A stretch of 64,000 nt of DNA. Origin: a bacterium (GTDB taxonomy: Bacteria; Vulcanimicrobiota; Vulcanimicrobiia; Vulcanimicrobiales; Vulcanimicrobiaceae). This document shows positions 34,136-41,897 of this stretch, piece after piece (the first letter of the stretch is position 1; every line of letters begins with the position of its first letter). A program made the translations under genes and the position numbers. The notes under the pieces are model-generated. The model was not told the origin of the DNA, ran no database searches, and was given only the letters and a program-made list of their open reading frames with translations. The DNA is taken from NCBI GenBank assembly GCA_021794205.1, contig JAJYRH010000007.1, positions 1-64,000 on the forward strand. The letters run 5' to 3'.

Positions 34136-35085
34136 CGAAGATCGATGCCGGCGCGGTGCGGGAGATCTACGAACGGCCTTTTCCGGAGCTGGCATTTGCG
34201 GCGATAGCGGCGCACCGCGCCGCGTTCGATCCCTTGGCGATTCAGCGTTCGACGCTGCTGAGCATCAAGACCGGAGGATGCTCCGAGGATTGCGGTTACT
34301 GCGCGCAGAGCGCGCGCCGCGAAACGCACGTGCGCCCCGAGCCGCTCGCGCCGATCGACGAAGTCGTCGCGGCGGCGCGTGCGGCGAAGGCGGAGGGCGC
34401 GACTCGTTTTTGCATGGGGGCGGCGTGGCGAGGCGTTAAAGACGGTCCCGCGTTCGAACGCGTGTTGGAGATGGTACGCGAGGTGAGCGCCCTAGGAATG
34501 GAGAGCTGCGTGACGCTGGGCGCGTTACAGCCGCATCAGGCGCGGGCGCTTCGCGAGGCCGGCTTGCAGTATTACAATCACAATCTCGATACCTCGCGCG
34601 ACTATTATCCGCAGGTCGTGTCGACGCACGATTACGACGACCGCTTGGAGACGCTCGAAGTCGCTCGCGCGGCGGGGCTGAGACTCTGCTGCGGCGGGAT
34701 CATCGGCATGGGCGAATCTCGCGACGATCGCATCGCGCTCATCGCAGAACTCGCGGCGATGGAGCGCCCGCCCGAATCGGTCCCGGTGAACGTACTGGTT
34801 CCCATCGAAGGAACGCCGCTCGCGGAACGGGCGACGTTCGATCCGATCGAACTCGCGCGAACGGTCGCCACCCTGCGCATCGTGCTGCCGTCGTCGTATA
34901 TCCGCCTCGCGGCGGGACGCTCCGAAATGAGTGCGGAGTTGCAGGCGCTCTGCTTTTTGCTCGGAGCGAACTCGGTTTTCTCCGGCGATCGATTGTTGAC
35001 GACCGAGAACACTCCGCTCGATAGCGATGCGGCGCTCTTCGCCGCGTTAGGCGTGCGCGCCGAGAACGGCGTGGCCCCGCACTAG
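34126..35085 (+). CDS. bioB: Biotin synthase
   Basis: 319 residues, a radical SAM enzyme that inserts sulfur into dethiobiotin. The cluster motif is C52-x3-C56-x2-C59 (GGCSEDCGYCAQS), with CMGAAWRG, YYNHNLDTSRDYY, GGIIGMGES and the later SVFSGDRLLTT carrying ligands for the auxiliary cluster region. Length is normal. No other biotin genes are nearby, so either the rest is elsewhere or dethiobiotin is imported. The end overlaps the convergent MerR gene by four bases. Confidence 0.95.
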   Translation: MQLTKIDAGAVREIYERPFPELAFAAIAAHRAAFDPLAIQRSTLLSIKTGGCSEDCGYCAQSARRETHVRPEPLAPIDEVVAAARAAKAEGATRFCMGAAWRGVKDGPAFERVLEMVREVSALGMESCVTLGALQPHQARALREAGLQYYNHNLDTSRDYYPQVVSTHDYDDRLETLEVARAAGLRLCCGGIIGMGESRDDRIALIAELAAMERPPESVPVNVLVPIEGTPLAERATFDPIELARTVATLRIVLPSSYIRLAAGRSEMSAELQALCFLLGANSVFSGDRLLTTENTPLDSDAALFAALGVRAENGVAPH

Positions 35086-35828
35086 CGCGTCGCGTCGCGA
35101 GCGCGGCGTGCGCGTTCGATAAAGGCCCACGCCTTCGGCATCTGCGGCATCGCGGCGGCAACGTTCGCGCGGTTCCTCTCGTCGGCGTAGAGACCCGCGA
35201 GGGAGCGCTCCATCGCGGGATCGTTTTGCGTAAACGCGGCGACGAGGCGCTCCCATCGTTGGAGCAGGGCCTGCGCCCGCTCCGATGCCGGCTCGCTATC
35301 TTCGGCGGCGGCGATATCGGAGAAGAGCGCGTTCCACGCCGCCGATATCTGCGCTTGTTCGTTCTCCCCGAGCGCGCGTTCGCCGAGCGTGCGGAGTTGT
35401 TCGGGCGTGAAATGATTTTCGAAGTCGATCTGATTCATCGTGAGCGTTCCTCGTATAGCGCGAACGAACGGCTCGCCTCGCAGCGCGGGTGCGAGGCGTA
35501 CGCTCTCTCGAGCGAGGCGCATCGCATCGACAACTTTTTCGATCCCCTGGCGGCGTTCTTCGAGCAACGCGATTTGTGCGTCGAGCGCGCGACCGATGTC
35601 GAAACGTTCGTCGTCGAGCATGCGACCGATCGTCGCGAGGTCGAAACCGAACGCCTTGAGGGTGACGATCTGCTGCAGCCGCATCAACTCGCGCTCGCCG
35701 TAGAGGCGATACCGGGCATCGCTGCGTCCGTCCGGGCGAAGCAATCCGATGCGGTCGTAGTGGTGGAGCGTCCGCACCGTTATTCCGGTAAGTCGCGCGA
35801 AGGCTCCAATGCGATATCGTTCGTTCAT
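35082..35828 (-). CDS. MerR-family regulator with TipAS-like ligand domain
   Basis: 248 residues from MNERYRIGAFARLTG. The winged-helix MerR domain (1-75) has ITVRTLHHYDRIGLL; a coiled-coil dimerisation helix follows (about 76-115, DAQIALLEERRQGIEKVV), then a TipAS-like helical domain (about 130-248) that in TipA binds thiopeptide antibiotics. No metal-binding cysteines are seen, so it is a drug-type, not a metal-type MerR. A matching operator lies directly upstream of it, so autoregulation and control of the divergent methyltransferases are likely. Confidence 0.9.
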   Translation of the reverse strand: MNERYRIGAFARLTGITVRTLHHYDRIGLLRPDGRSDARYRLYGERELMRLQQIVTLKAFGFDLATIGRMLDDERFDIGRALDAQIALLEERRQGIEKVVDAMRLARESVRLAPALRGEPFVRAIRGTLTMNQIDFENHFTPEQLRTLGERALGENEQAQISAAWNALFSDIAAAEDSEPASERAQALLQRWERLVAAFTQNDPAMERSLAGLYADERNRANVAAAMPQMPKAWAFIERARRARDATR

Positions 35829-35858
35829 AGTTGTATGCGGGCCATGCGGCCCTCCGAA

Positions 35859-35890
35859 ACTCTGCAGCATGACGTAAGGTGAGAGTCAAG
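35859..35890 (-). promoter_or_regulatory. MerR-type operator/promoter between the MerR gene and a methyltransferase
   Basis: On the minus strand the sequence begins CTTGACTCTCACCTTACGTC and ends with AGAGT. TTGACT is a -35 element, ACTCT and AGAGT are the dyad arms, and TTACGTCA lies at the centre, which matches the arrangement of MerR-family operators placed in a long (19-bp) promoter spacer. The -10 at that distance (CAGAGT) is poor, as expected for an activator-dependent promoter. Confidence 0.65.
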
Positions 35891-35928
35891 TTCCGGGAGG
35901 CCCCGAGGTATTCTTTTTCGCTCCGCCA

Positions 35929-36681
35929 ATGGCAGAGGCAATGATCGATCCTACCCAACGCTTCTCCGAACGCGCCGCGGATTACGTCCTCGGCCGCCCG
36001 TCCTATCCGCCCGAAGCGATCGACGCGCTCTTCGAAGGCTTCGGAGATCCGCGAACGCTTCGCGTCGCCGATCTCGGCGCGGGGACGGGCATCTCCTCAC
36101 GCCTGCTCGCCGCGCGTGCCGGATCGACCGTGGCGATCGAACCGAATTCCGCGATGCGCGCGAGTGCGGAACCGTTCCCGCGCTTGGAGTGGTGCGACGC
36201 GCGCGCGGAGGCGACCGGGCTTCCCGATGCATCGTGCGATCTCGTCACCGCCTTTCAGGCATTTCATTGGTTCGACGCTCCGGCAGCCCTTGCGGAGATC
36301 GGACGCATCTTGCGCCCCGGCGGTCGTGCGGCGCTGCTTTATAACGAACGCGACGAACGCGATCCCTTTACCGCCGCGTACGGCGAGCTCGTTCGCGCTT
36401 TTGCAACCGATGAAAGCGAGGCGCGCCGCGCCGACGGCCGCATCGTGTTTCTGACGTATTCGGGCTGGAGGAAAGTGCGGTTTGCACCGTATCCAAACGC
36501 GCAACGGCTCGATCGTGCCGGCCTCTTCGCGCGAGCCGGCAGCACGTCGTACCTACCGCATGAAGGCGAGCCCGCCCGACGCCTCAACGACGAACTCGAA
36601 GCGCTCTTCGATCGCTTCGCGAGCGACGGATACGTTACGATGACCATGCAGTGCTCGGTGACGCTCGCCGAGACACCATGA
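35929..36681 (+). CDS. Class I SAM-dependent methyltransferase
   Basis: 250 residues (a start at 35941, MIDPTQRFSERA, is equally good). Methyltransferase-11 motifs: VADLGAGTGISSRLL (motif I), VAIEPNSAMR (acidic end of strand 2), CDLVTAFQAFHWFD and IGRILRPGGRAALLYN. The AADYVLGRPSYPPEA opening is common in small-molecule methyltransferases that flank MerR regulators. It is coupled to a second methyltransferase by an ATGA overlap. Confidence 0.88.
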   Translation: MAEAMIDPTQRFSERAADYVLGRPSYPPEAIDALFEGFGDPRTLRVADLGAGTGISSRLLAARAGSTVAIEPNSAMRASAEPFPRLEWCDARAEATGLPDASCDLVTAFQAFHWFDAPAALAEIGRILRPGGRAALLYNERDERDPFTAAYGELVRAFATDESEARRADGRIVFLTYSGWRKVRFAPYPNAQRLDRAGLFARAGSTSYLPHEGEPARRLNDELEALFDRFASDGYVTMTMQCSVTLAETP

Positions 36682-37463
36682 GCGACGTCACGGATTTTTC
36701 GGCGGGTGCCGCCGGCGATGCCGACGCGCAAATTCGTTATCTCGACGGCGTCGCGCGCCTCGGTGCGCAAGCAAAAGAGGCGACCTTCGTCATGCAGGGC
36801 ATCGAAGCGAACGCGCGCGTTCTCGACTGCGGCTGCGGAGTCGGCGACGACGTTCGCGCGATCGCCGCGCGCGTCGGCGAAGGCGGCGAGGCGATCGGCA
36901 TCGATGCGAACGACGCCTTGATTGCGGCGGCGATCGCGCGCGGCGTCCCTGCGAACGCCCGCTTTCTGACCGGCAGCGCCGAGGCGTTGCCGTTTCCGGA
37001 GCGCTCGTTCGATGCCATACGCGCGGAGCGTTTGCTCCAGCACTTGCTCGAGCCGCAACGCGCGGCGAACGAGATGTATCGCGTGTTGCGACCGGGCGGA
37101 TCGTTGTTGGCGATCGATCAAGACTGGCAGAGTATCATCGTCGCGGGTGCCGACCGGAGCACCACGAGAACGATCGTCGACGCATTCGTCGATTCGCTCG
37201 CCGACGGCTGGGCGGGGCGCCGACACCGCGAACATTTTGTTTCAGCCGGATTCACGCAGATCGAATCGCGCCCGTTCGTCACCTCGCTCTCGTTCGCGCA
37301 TGCCTACGCGTTCGTGCTGGAATCTGCGGTCGCCGCGGCGATTCGCGCCGGAGCACTGGATCGGGAAGAGGCGGATGCCTGGGTGCGTGGCTTGCTCGCC
37401 GCCGATGCCCGCGGGGCGTTTTTCTACGCGGTGACGGTCTTTCTCACCATCGCCGTGCGTTAA
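36678..37463 (+). CDS. Class I SAM-dependent methyltransferase (UbiE/COQ5-like)
   Basis: 261 residues. VLDCGCGVGDDVRAIA is motif I, GEAIGIDANDALI the second, and SFDAIRAERLLQHLLEPQRAANEMYRVLRPGGSLL motif III/IV. The acceptor is not known; the C-terminal 90 residues are helical and rich in Ala. It probably forms one unit with the methyltransferase before it, under the MerR-type operator. Confidence 0.88.
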   Translation: MSDVTDFSAGAAGDADAQIRYLDGVARLGAQAKEATFVMQGIEANARVLDCGCGVGDDVRAIAARVGEGGEAIGIDANDALIAAAIARGVPANARFLTGSAEALPFPERSFDAIRAERLLQHLLEPQRAANEMYRVLRPGGSLLAIDQDWQSIIVAGADRSTTRTIVDAFVDSLADGWAGRRHREHFVSAGFTQIESRPFVTSLSFAHAYAFVLESAVAAAIRAGALDREEADAWVRGLLAADARGAFFYAVTVFLTIAVR

Positions 37464-37512
37464 CGGCGCGGCGCGAGAGGATTGCGCGCGCGCCGACGTT
37501 AACGGTGTACGC

Positions 37513-37863
37513 ATGACGTCCCAATATATTCTCGATGCCCACTTCATCGTCGCCGCGCTGGTGATCATCTGCGCCGTCGTTTTCAGCTGGAATACGATGG
37601 GGCGGCGCGTGATGGTCGCGGTGACGGGGCTGCAAGTTCTCGTCGGACTCGTGGTGGCGGGCGTCTTCCATCCGGCGAGCTCGCTGATCTGGCTGCACCT
37701 CACCGGCGCGCTGGCCGCGATGGTCGCCTATATCTTCGCCCGACGGATCGGCGAGCAGCCGGGTAAGGGAGCGCTCGCTCTCGCGCTCTCGCTGCTTGGG
37801 CTGGTGCTTGCCGTCGGCACATTCGCGCTCGGCATGACGCTCGCGCGTGGTTCGATGTCGTGA
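37513..37863 (+). CDS. Small four-helix membrane protein, function unknown
   Basis: 116 residues, nearly all membrane helices (about 10-27, 32-52, 58-77, 87-108). Histidines at DAHFIV and FHPASSLIWLHL sit near helix ends. I do not recognise the family. Its stop overlaps the next gene (GTGA), so it is co-expressed with the GerMN/amidase cell-wall genes. Confidence 0.75.
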   Translation: MTSQYILDAHFIVAALVIICAVVFSWNTMGRRVMVAVTGLQVLVGLVVAGVFHPASSLIWLHLTGALAAMVAYIFARRIGEQPGKGALALALSLLGLVLAVGTFALGMTLARGSMS

Positions 37864-38420
37864 GTGAGATTCGGCGCAGCGGACACCGTTCGGCTGCGGC
37901 GTCGCGCCCGAATTATGCCATCCCAATCGTCGTTCTGCTCCTGCTCGCGATCGGCGTCGGCTGGTGGTTCACGCGCCCGCATGCGGCATCGCCCAATACG
38001 CTGACGATCTATTACACCAAAATGGACGGTACGACCGTACAACCCTGGGATGTGACGCTGCGCCCGCGCCCTGCGGGCAGTACGCGCGCGCAATGGGCGC
38101 ACGATCGCGCGCTCTACGCGGCGCTGCAAGCCGTTGTCGGCCCTCCCGCCGACATCCGTGCGGTGCGCTTTCCACCGGGTACGCGCGTGAACGACGTCGC
38201 GATTCACGGCTCGACGGTGACGGTCGATCTCTCGAAGGAAGTAGAATCGCAACCCGGCGGCACCTTCGGTGAGAATGCGGAATTTAAGGCGCTCGTGTAC
38301 TCGATGACCGCGTTGCCGGGAATCTCTGCAGTGCAAATTACCGTTGATGGGGCGCGCCTTCCAACGCTGCCCGGTGGGCACCTCGAACTCGATGAACCGC
38401 TTCATCGCACGGATTTCTAG
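37860..38420 (+). CDS. Membrane-anchored GerMN-domain protein
   Basis: 186 residues from GTG: a short cytoplasmic stretch, one membrane helix (about 20-37) and a GerMN domain outside (about 48-180). Typical strands are TLTIYYTK, RALYAALQAVVGPP, PPGTRVNDVAIHGSTVTVDLSKE and FKALVYSMTALPGISAVQITVDG. GerMN domains occur in spore-germination GerM and in LpqB-like envelope proteins. The gene overlaps the start of an amidase, and murI follows, so a peptidoglycan role is likely. Confidence 0.87.
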   Translation: MSEIRRSGHRSAAASRPNYAIPIVVLLLLAIGVGWWFTRPHAASPNTLTIYYTKMDGTTVQPWDVTLRPRPAGSTRAQWAHDRALYAALQAVVGPPADIRAVRFPPGTRVNDVAIHGSTVTVDLSKEVESQPGGTFGENAEFKALVYSMTALPGISAVQITVDGARLPTLPGGHLELDEPLHRTDF

Positions 38421-40389
38421 CGCGTTTTTCGCGCTCTGCTTCGCACTGCTCTGCGTCCCGCGCATTGCGAGCGCGGCACCGCTCTGGCAATTCGCGGGGC
38501 GCACGTTCGCCTTCACGCACGTCGAGAAGCGCGATTCGACGCTCCTCGTCGGCATCGACGATCCGGCGTTGCGCCGGCTCTTTCACGCGCTCGGAGCGAT
38601 CGTTACCTGGAAACCGGGCGCGCGCTACGTGCTCGTTGCGACCGGCGAACCGACGATCCTCAGTTTCGCAATCGGGCATCGCACCTACGATATCGGGCCG
38701 CTTGCGGTTCGTTCTGCAGTCGCGCCGATCGTGCGCGGCGGGGAAGCGTACCTCGATTTCGATGCGCTCGCCCGCGCCTTAGGGCTTCGCAAAATCACCG
38801 GCGGTGCGGTGACGATTTTGCAGCCGCAGATCACCAGCCTCGACGTTCGCGATGAAGGCAGCGGCATGCGCGTCATCGCGCGCGGCGCGATTCCCTTGCA
38901 GGCACGCCTGGTCCGCGAGAGTGCGCGACAGATGACCTATGCCTTCGTCGGTCTCGGCACCCGCCTCTTGCACGTGCGCAGCGTCGATGCCGGCGGTCTC
39001 GTTGCGGTGGAGATTTCGCAGGTCGGCACGGCGGTGCACCCGACGACCTACCTCACCCTCGATCTCGATGGAACGTCGCACGTCGCACAGGTCGGTTCGC
39101 TCGATGGCCGCGATATCGGCTTCGTGATCGCACCGGGAGCGCTCGCCGCCGCTTCGCCGGCTGCGCGCGCACCGCAGATCGTACGCGCGGTGCCGCTCGC
39201 AACGCCGAGCCCGGCGCAGCAGGTCGCCGTGGCGCCGCGTCCGCCACCAAACGCGGAACTGCCGACCGTCTCGCCGTGGAATCGCGTTGCGAACGAACCG
39301 CTGGCGACGAGTCCCCCGGTCGCCGAAGTGACGCCCGCACCCTTGGTCGCGCTCGCACGGGTCGATACGATCCAAGCCCAGCTGACGCCGAGCGGTATCT
39401 CATTGCACGTCGCACTCACCGGGGCGGCCTCCTTCGATTGGCACCACCTTCGCGCACCCGACAACCGATTTTGGATAGATCTGCACGGCGCGACGTTAAC
39501 GCCGACGGCAATCCCGCCCGCGGCCGGCGCACCGATTGAAGACGTGCGCGCGCACCAGATCGATCCGCAGACGGTGCGCATCGCGCTCTCGGTTGACGGG
39601 GCACACGATATCTCGGTGACGCCCGATGCAACCGGTCTCGATATTGCGGTGAATACCGCGCCCTCGCTCGCCGATGCCTCAACCGCCGGAACGGGGGTTG
39701 CGGGGACCGGAACCCCCAGTGTCGCGCTCGCCGCGGCAGCGCCGGTCGCCGGCGGCGACCCAAACCTGTGGAGCGTGAATCCCGTCGCGGCGTACGTTCC
39801 GACCAATCCGCGTTTGATCGTGATCGATCCCGGCCACGGCGGGAGCGATCGCGGCGCGGTACGACACGGTGTCGCCGAGGCGGTGCTGACGTTGGATATG
39901 GCCAAGCGGCTGCGAGCGATTCTCGAAGCGCGGGGCTGGCAAGTGATCATGACGCGCACGAAAGACGTCGACGTCTACGCTCCCTACGATACCGCCGAAC
40001 AGGAGTTGCAGGCACGCGATAACATCGCCAATCGCGCCGGTGCGAGGCTGTTGGTGAGCATTCATGTGAATGCGTATATCAATGCCGGCCCGAACGGGAC
40101 CACCACCTATTATGCGAAGCCGATCGATCTGCCGCTCGCGCGCGACGTTCAGAACGAGCTCGCGGCACAGGTCGGCACCAAAAACGACGGCATCGTAAAG
40201 AGCCATCTCTATATTCCATTGCACGCCTTCATGCCCGCATGTCTCGTCGAGACCGCGTTTCTCTCAAATCCCGACGATTTCGCCCTGCTCACCGATCCCG
40301 CGTGGCGACAGAAGGTTGCGGTCGCCATCGCCGACGGTATCACCGATTATGCAGGCGCGCCGCCCCCGGCAATCCAACCACAGCAATAA
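38392..40389 (+). CDS. N-acetylmuramoyl-L-alanine amidase with AMIN domains (AmiC-like)
   Basis: 665 residues. Signal peptide (1-29, ends ASAAPLW), a copper-amine-oxidase-N-like domain (about 35-140), two AMIN-type beta domains (about 145-240 and 325-425) separated by a Pro/Ala-rich linker, then amidase_3 (about 478-658). Zinc ligands and catalytic residues are in DPGHGGSDRGA (H482), SIHVNAY and ACLVETAFLSNPDD. It cleaves the amide between MurNAc and the stem peptide, usually in daughter-cell separation. No LysM or SPOR domain. Confidence 0.93.
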   Translation: MNRFIARISSAFFALCFALLCVPRIASAAPLWQFAGRTFAFTHVEKRDSTLLVGIDDPALRRLFHALGAIVTWKPGARYVLVATGEPTILSFAIGHRTYDIGPLAVRSAVAPIVRGGEAYLDFDALARALGLRKITGGAVTILQPQITSLDVRDEGSGMRVIARGAIPLQARLVRESARQMTYAFVGLGTRLLHVRSVDAGGLVAVEISQVGTAVHPTTYLTLDLDGTSHVAQVGSLDGRDIGFVIAPGALAAASPAARAPQIVRAVPLATPSPAQQVAVAPRPPPNAELPTVSPWNRVANEPLATSPPVAEVTPAPLVALARVDTIQAQLTPSGISLHVALTGAASFDWHHLRAPDNRFWIDLHGATLTPTAIPPAAGAPIEDVRAHQIDPQTVRIALSVDGAHDISVTPDATGLDIAVNTAPSLADASTAGTGVAGTGTPSVALAAAAPVAGGDPNLWSVNPVAAYVPTNPRLIVIDPGHGGSDRGAVRHGVAEAVLTLDMAKRLRAILEARGWQVIMTRTKDVDVYAPYDTAEQELQARDNIANRAGARLLVSIHVNAYINAGPNGTTTYYAKPIDLPLARDVQNELAAQVGTKNDGIVKSHLYIPLHAFMPACLVETAFLSNPDDFALLTDPAWRQKVAVAIADGITDYAGAPPPAIQPQQ

Positions 40390-40392
40390 GAT

Positions 40393-41193
40393 ATGCTGGG
40401 GCTTTTCGATTCCGGGCTCGGCGGTTTAACCGTGCTTCGAGCCGTTCGCGCGATGCTTCCCGACGAGGAGATCGTTTTTCTCGCCGATCAGGCGCACGTG
40501 CCATACGGCGACCGTAGCGAGGAAGAGCTCGTCGAACTGCTGCATGCAAATATCGCCTGGCTCGAAGGCGCGGGTGCCGACGCCATCGTTATGGCTTGTA
40601 ACACCTCCTGTGCCGTCGCGCAGCGCCATGGCTGGCCGCCGAGCCGCGTTCGTATTCTCGATCTCATCGAATCCGCAGCGCTCGCCGTCATGCGGCGCGG
40701 CATCCGTAACGTCGCGGTGATCGCGACCGCTGCGACGGTGCGCACGGGTGCGTACGGCAGTGCGTTACGCGCGCGCGAGCCAGGGATGCAGGTCGCCGAG
40801 ATCGCAGCGCCGGCGCTCGTGCCGCTCGTGGAAGCGGGTGATATCGAGAGCGATCGCGCGCGGCGAGCCGTCGCCGAGGTCTGCGAGGGCGTTCCCGCAG
40901 ATTGCGAAGCCGTGCTGCTCGCCTGCACGCACTTCCCGGTTCTCGACGCGCATTTCGCTGCGGCACTCGGGCCGAAGATCGCGAGGATCGATCCGGCACT
41001 CGTTCAGGCGGAGCGGGCGGTCGCACTCGCGATCGAAGCGGGAAGCGCGCGCGGGAACGGGGGGACGCGCTGCGTCACCACCGGCGACGGCGCGCGATTC
41101 GCCGAGCAGCTCGCAATGATGCTCGGGCCCGACCCATCGCGTACTAGTGAAGCAGTGCGTTTGGAATATGGAAAAGATCGAACAGCACGGTAA
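40393..41193 (+). CDS. murI: Glutamate racemase
   Basis: 266 residues; makes D-glutamate for peptidoglycan. The two catalytic cysteines are C69 (MACNTSCAVA) and C178 (LLACTHFPVL), with FDSGLGGLTV at the start. Three bases separate it from the amidase stop, so the GerMN-amidase-murI genes form one cell-wall operon. The final 50 nt are antisense to the end of the PAP2-like gene. Confidence 0.95.
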   Translation: MLGLFDSGLGGLTVLRAVRAMLPDEEIVFLADQAHVPYGDRSEEELVELLHANIAWLEGAGADAIVMACNTSCAVAQRHGWPPSRVRILDLIESAALAVMRRGIRNVAVIATAATVRTGAYGSALRAREPGMQVAEIAAPALVPLVEAGDIESDRARRAVAEVCEGVPADCEAVLLACTHFPVLDAHFAAALGPKIARIDPALVQAERAVALAIEAGSARGNGGTRCVTTGDGARFAEQLAMMLGPDPSRTSEAVRLEYGKDRTAR

Positions 41194-41872
41194 CGCTGAC
41201 GATGCCGAGCAGCGAGCCGCCGATCACCTGTGCGAGCGTGTGCGCCCGTAAATAGACGCGAGCCCACCCGACCATCGGTATCAAGATCAGAAACGGCAGC
41301 GGCGAACGCCCGTCGAGAAAGACGATCACCGTTAACGCCGCGGAGATCGCCAGCGCATGGGTACTGATTTTCCAGTAGCGCGTGATGACCTGAATGATGG
41401 CCCCCGAGACCGCATAGCCGGCGAGCGCGGCGCGCATCAACATCGGGGCGTGCGCCGCCCAGAGCACGAGCGATCCCAACACGTAGGCGAGCGTAAATGC
41501 GGAAAAGACCGATTCTCGTTCGCGGCGCTGCGACATATCGAGGTCGGAGATGCGGTCGCTGGCGTAGAGCCAGAAGACGTAGAGCATCGGCAGCAGCGAG
41601 GTGAAGGCGGTCGAGAGGAAGAGGAGCTTCCAAAATTCGAGCGTCGATCGCGCCGTCTGGCTCGAGAGGATGACGAAGAGCGCGAGGGCGCAGAGAAACG
41701 GGTTGAAAATCGTCGAGAGAATGCGCGCGAGGTCGCGCCATACGTTCCGGGTGCGTTCGGGGAGCAGATGTACCGACGGGTCGATCACCCGGCCGAAATG
41801 CGACCTAGCGAACCCTCCTCCCTCCGACGGTGGTTCAAGGACGGGAGGCGCCCCGCCGGGGCTTGCCCGCAC
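41144..41872 (-). CDS. PAP2-superfamily-like membrane phosphatase
   Basis: 242 residues from a GTG; a GTG at 41788 would give 214 residues and leave room for a promoter before the divergent dxs. Six membrane segments. KISTHALAISA resembles the PSGH motif and ARVYLRAHTLAQVIGGSLLG the SRxxxxxHxxxD motif, but the Asp is replaced by Gln and the KxxxxxxRP motif is not evident. Lipid phosphatases of this class recycle undecaprenyl pyrophosphate or phosphatidate; the altered motifs make activity uncertain. Confidence 0.7.
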   Translation of the reverse strand: MRASPGGAPPVLEPPSEGGGFARSHFGRVIDPSVHLLPERTRNVWRDLARILSTIFNPFLCALALFVILSSQTARSTLEFWKLLFLSTAFTSLLPMLYVFWLYASDRISDLDMSQRRERESVFSAFTLAYVLGSLVLWAAHAPMLMRAALAGYAVSGAIIQVITRYWKISTHALAISAALTVIVFLDGRSPLPFLILIPMVGWARVYLRAHTLAQVIGGSLLGIVSVTVLFDLFHIPNALLH

Positions 41873-41897
41873 CGCTCACGAATCGGAAGCTCGCGAT

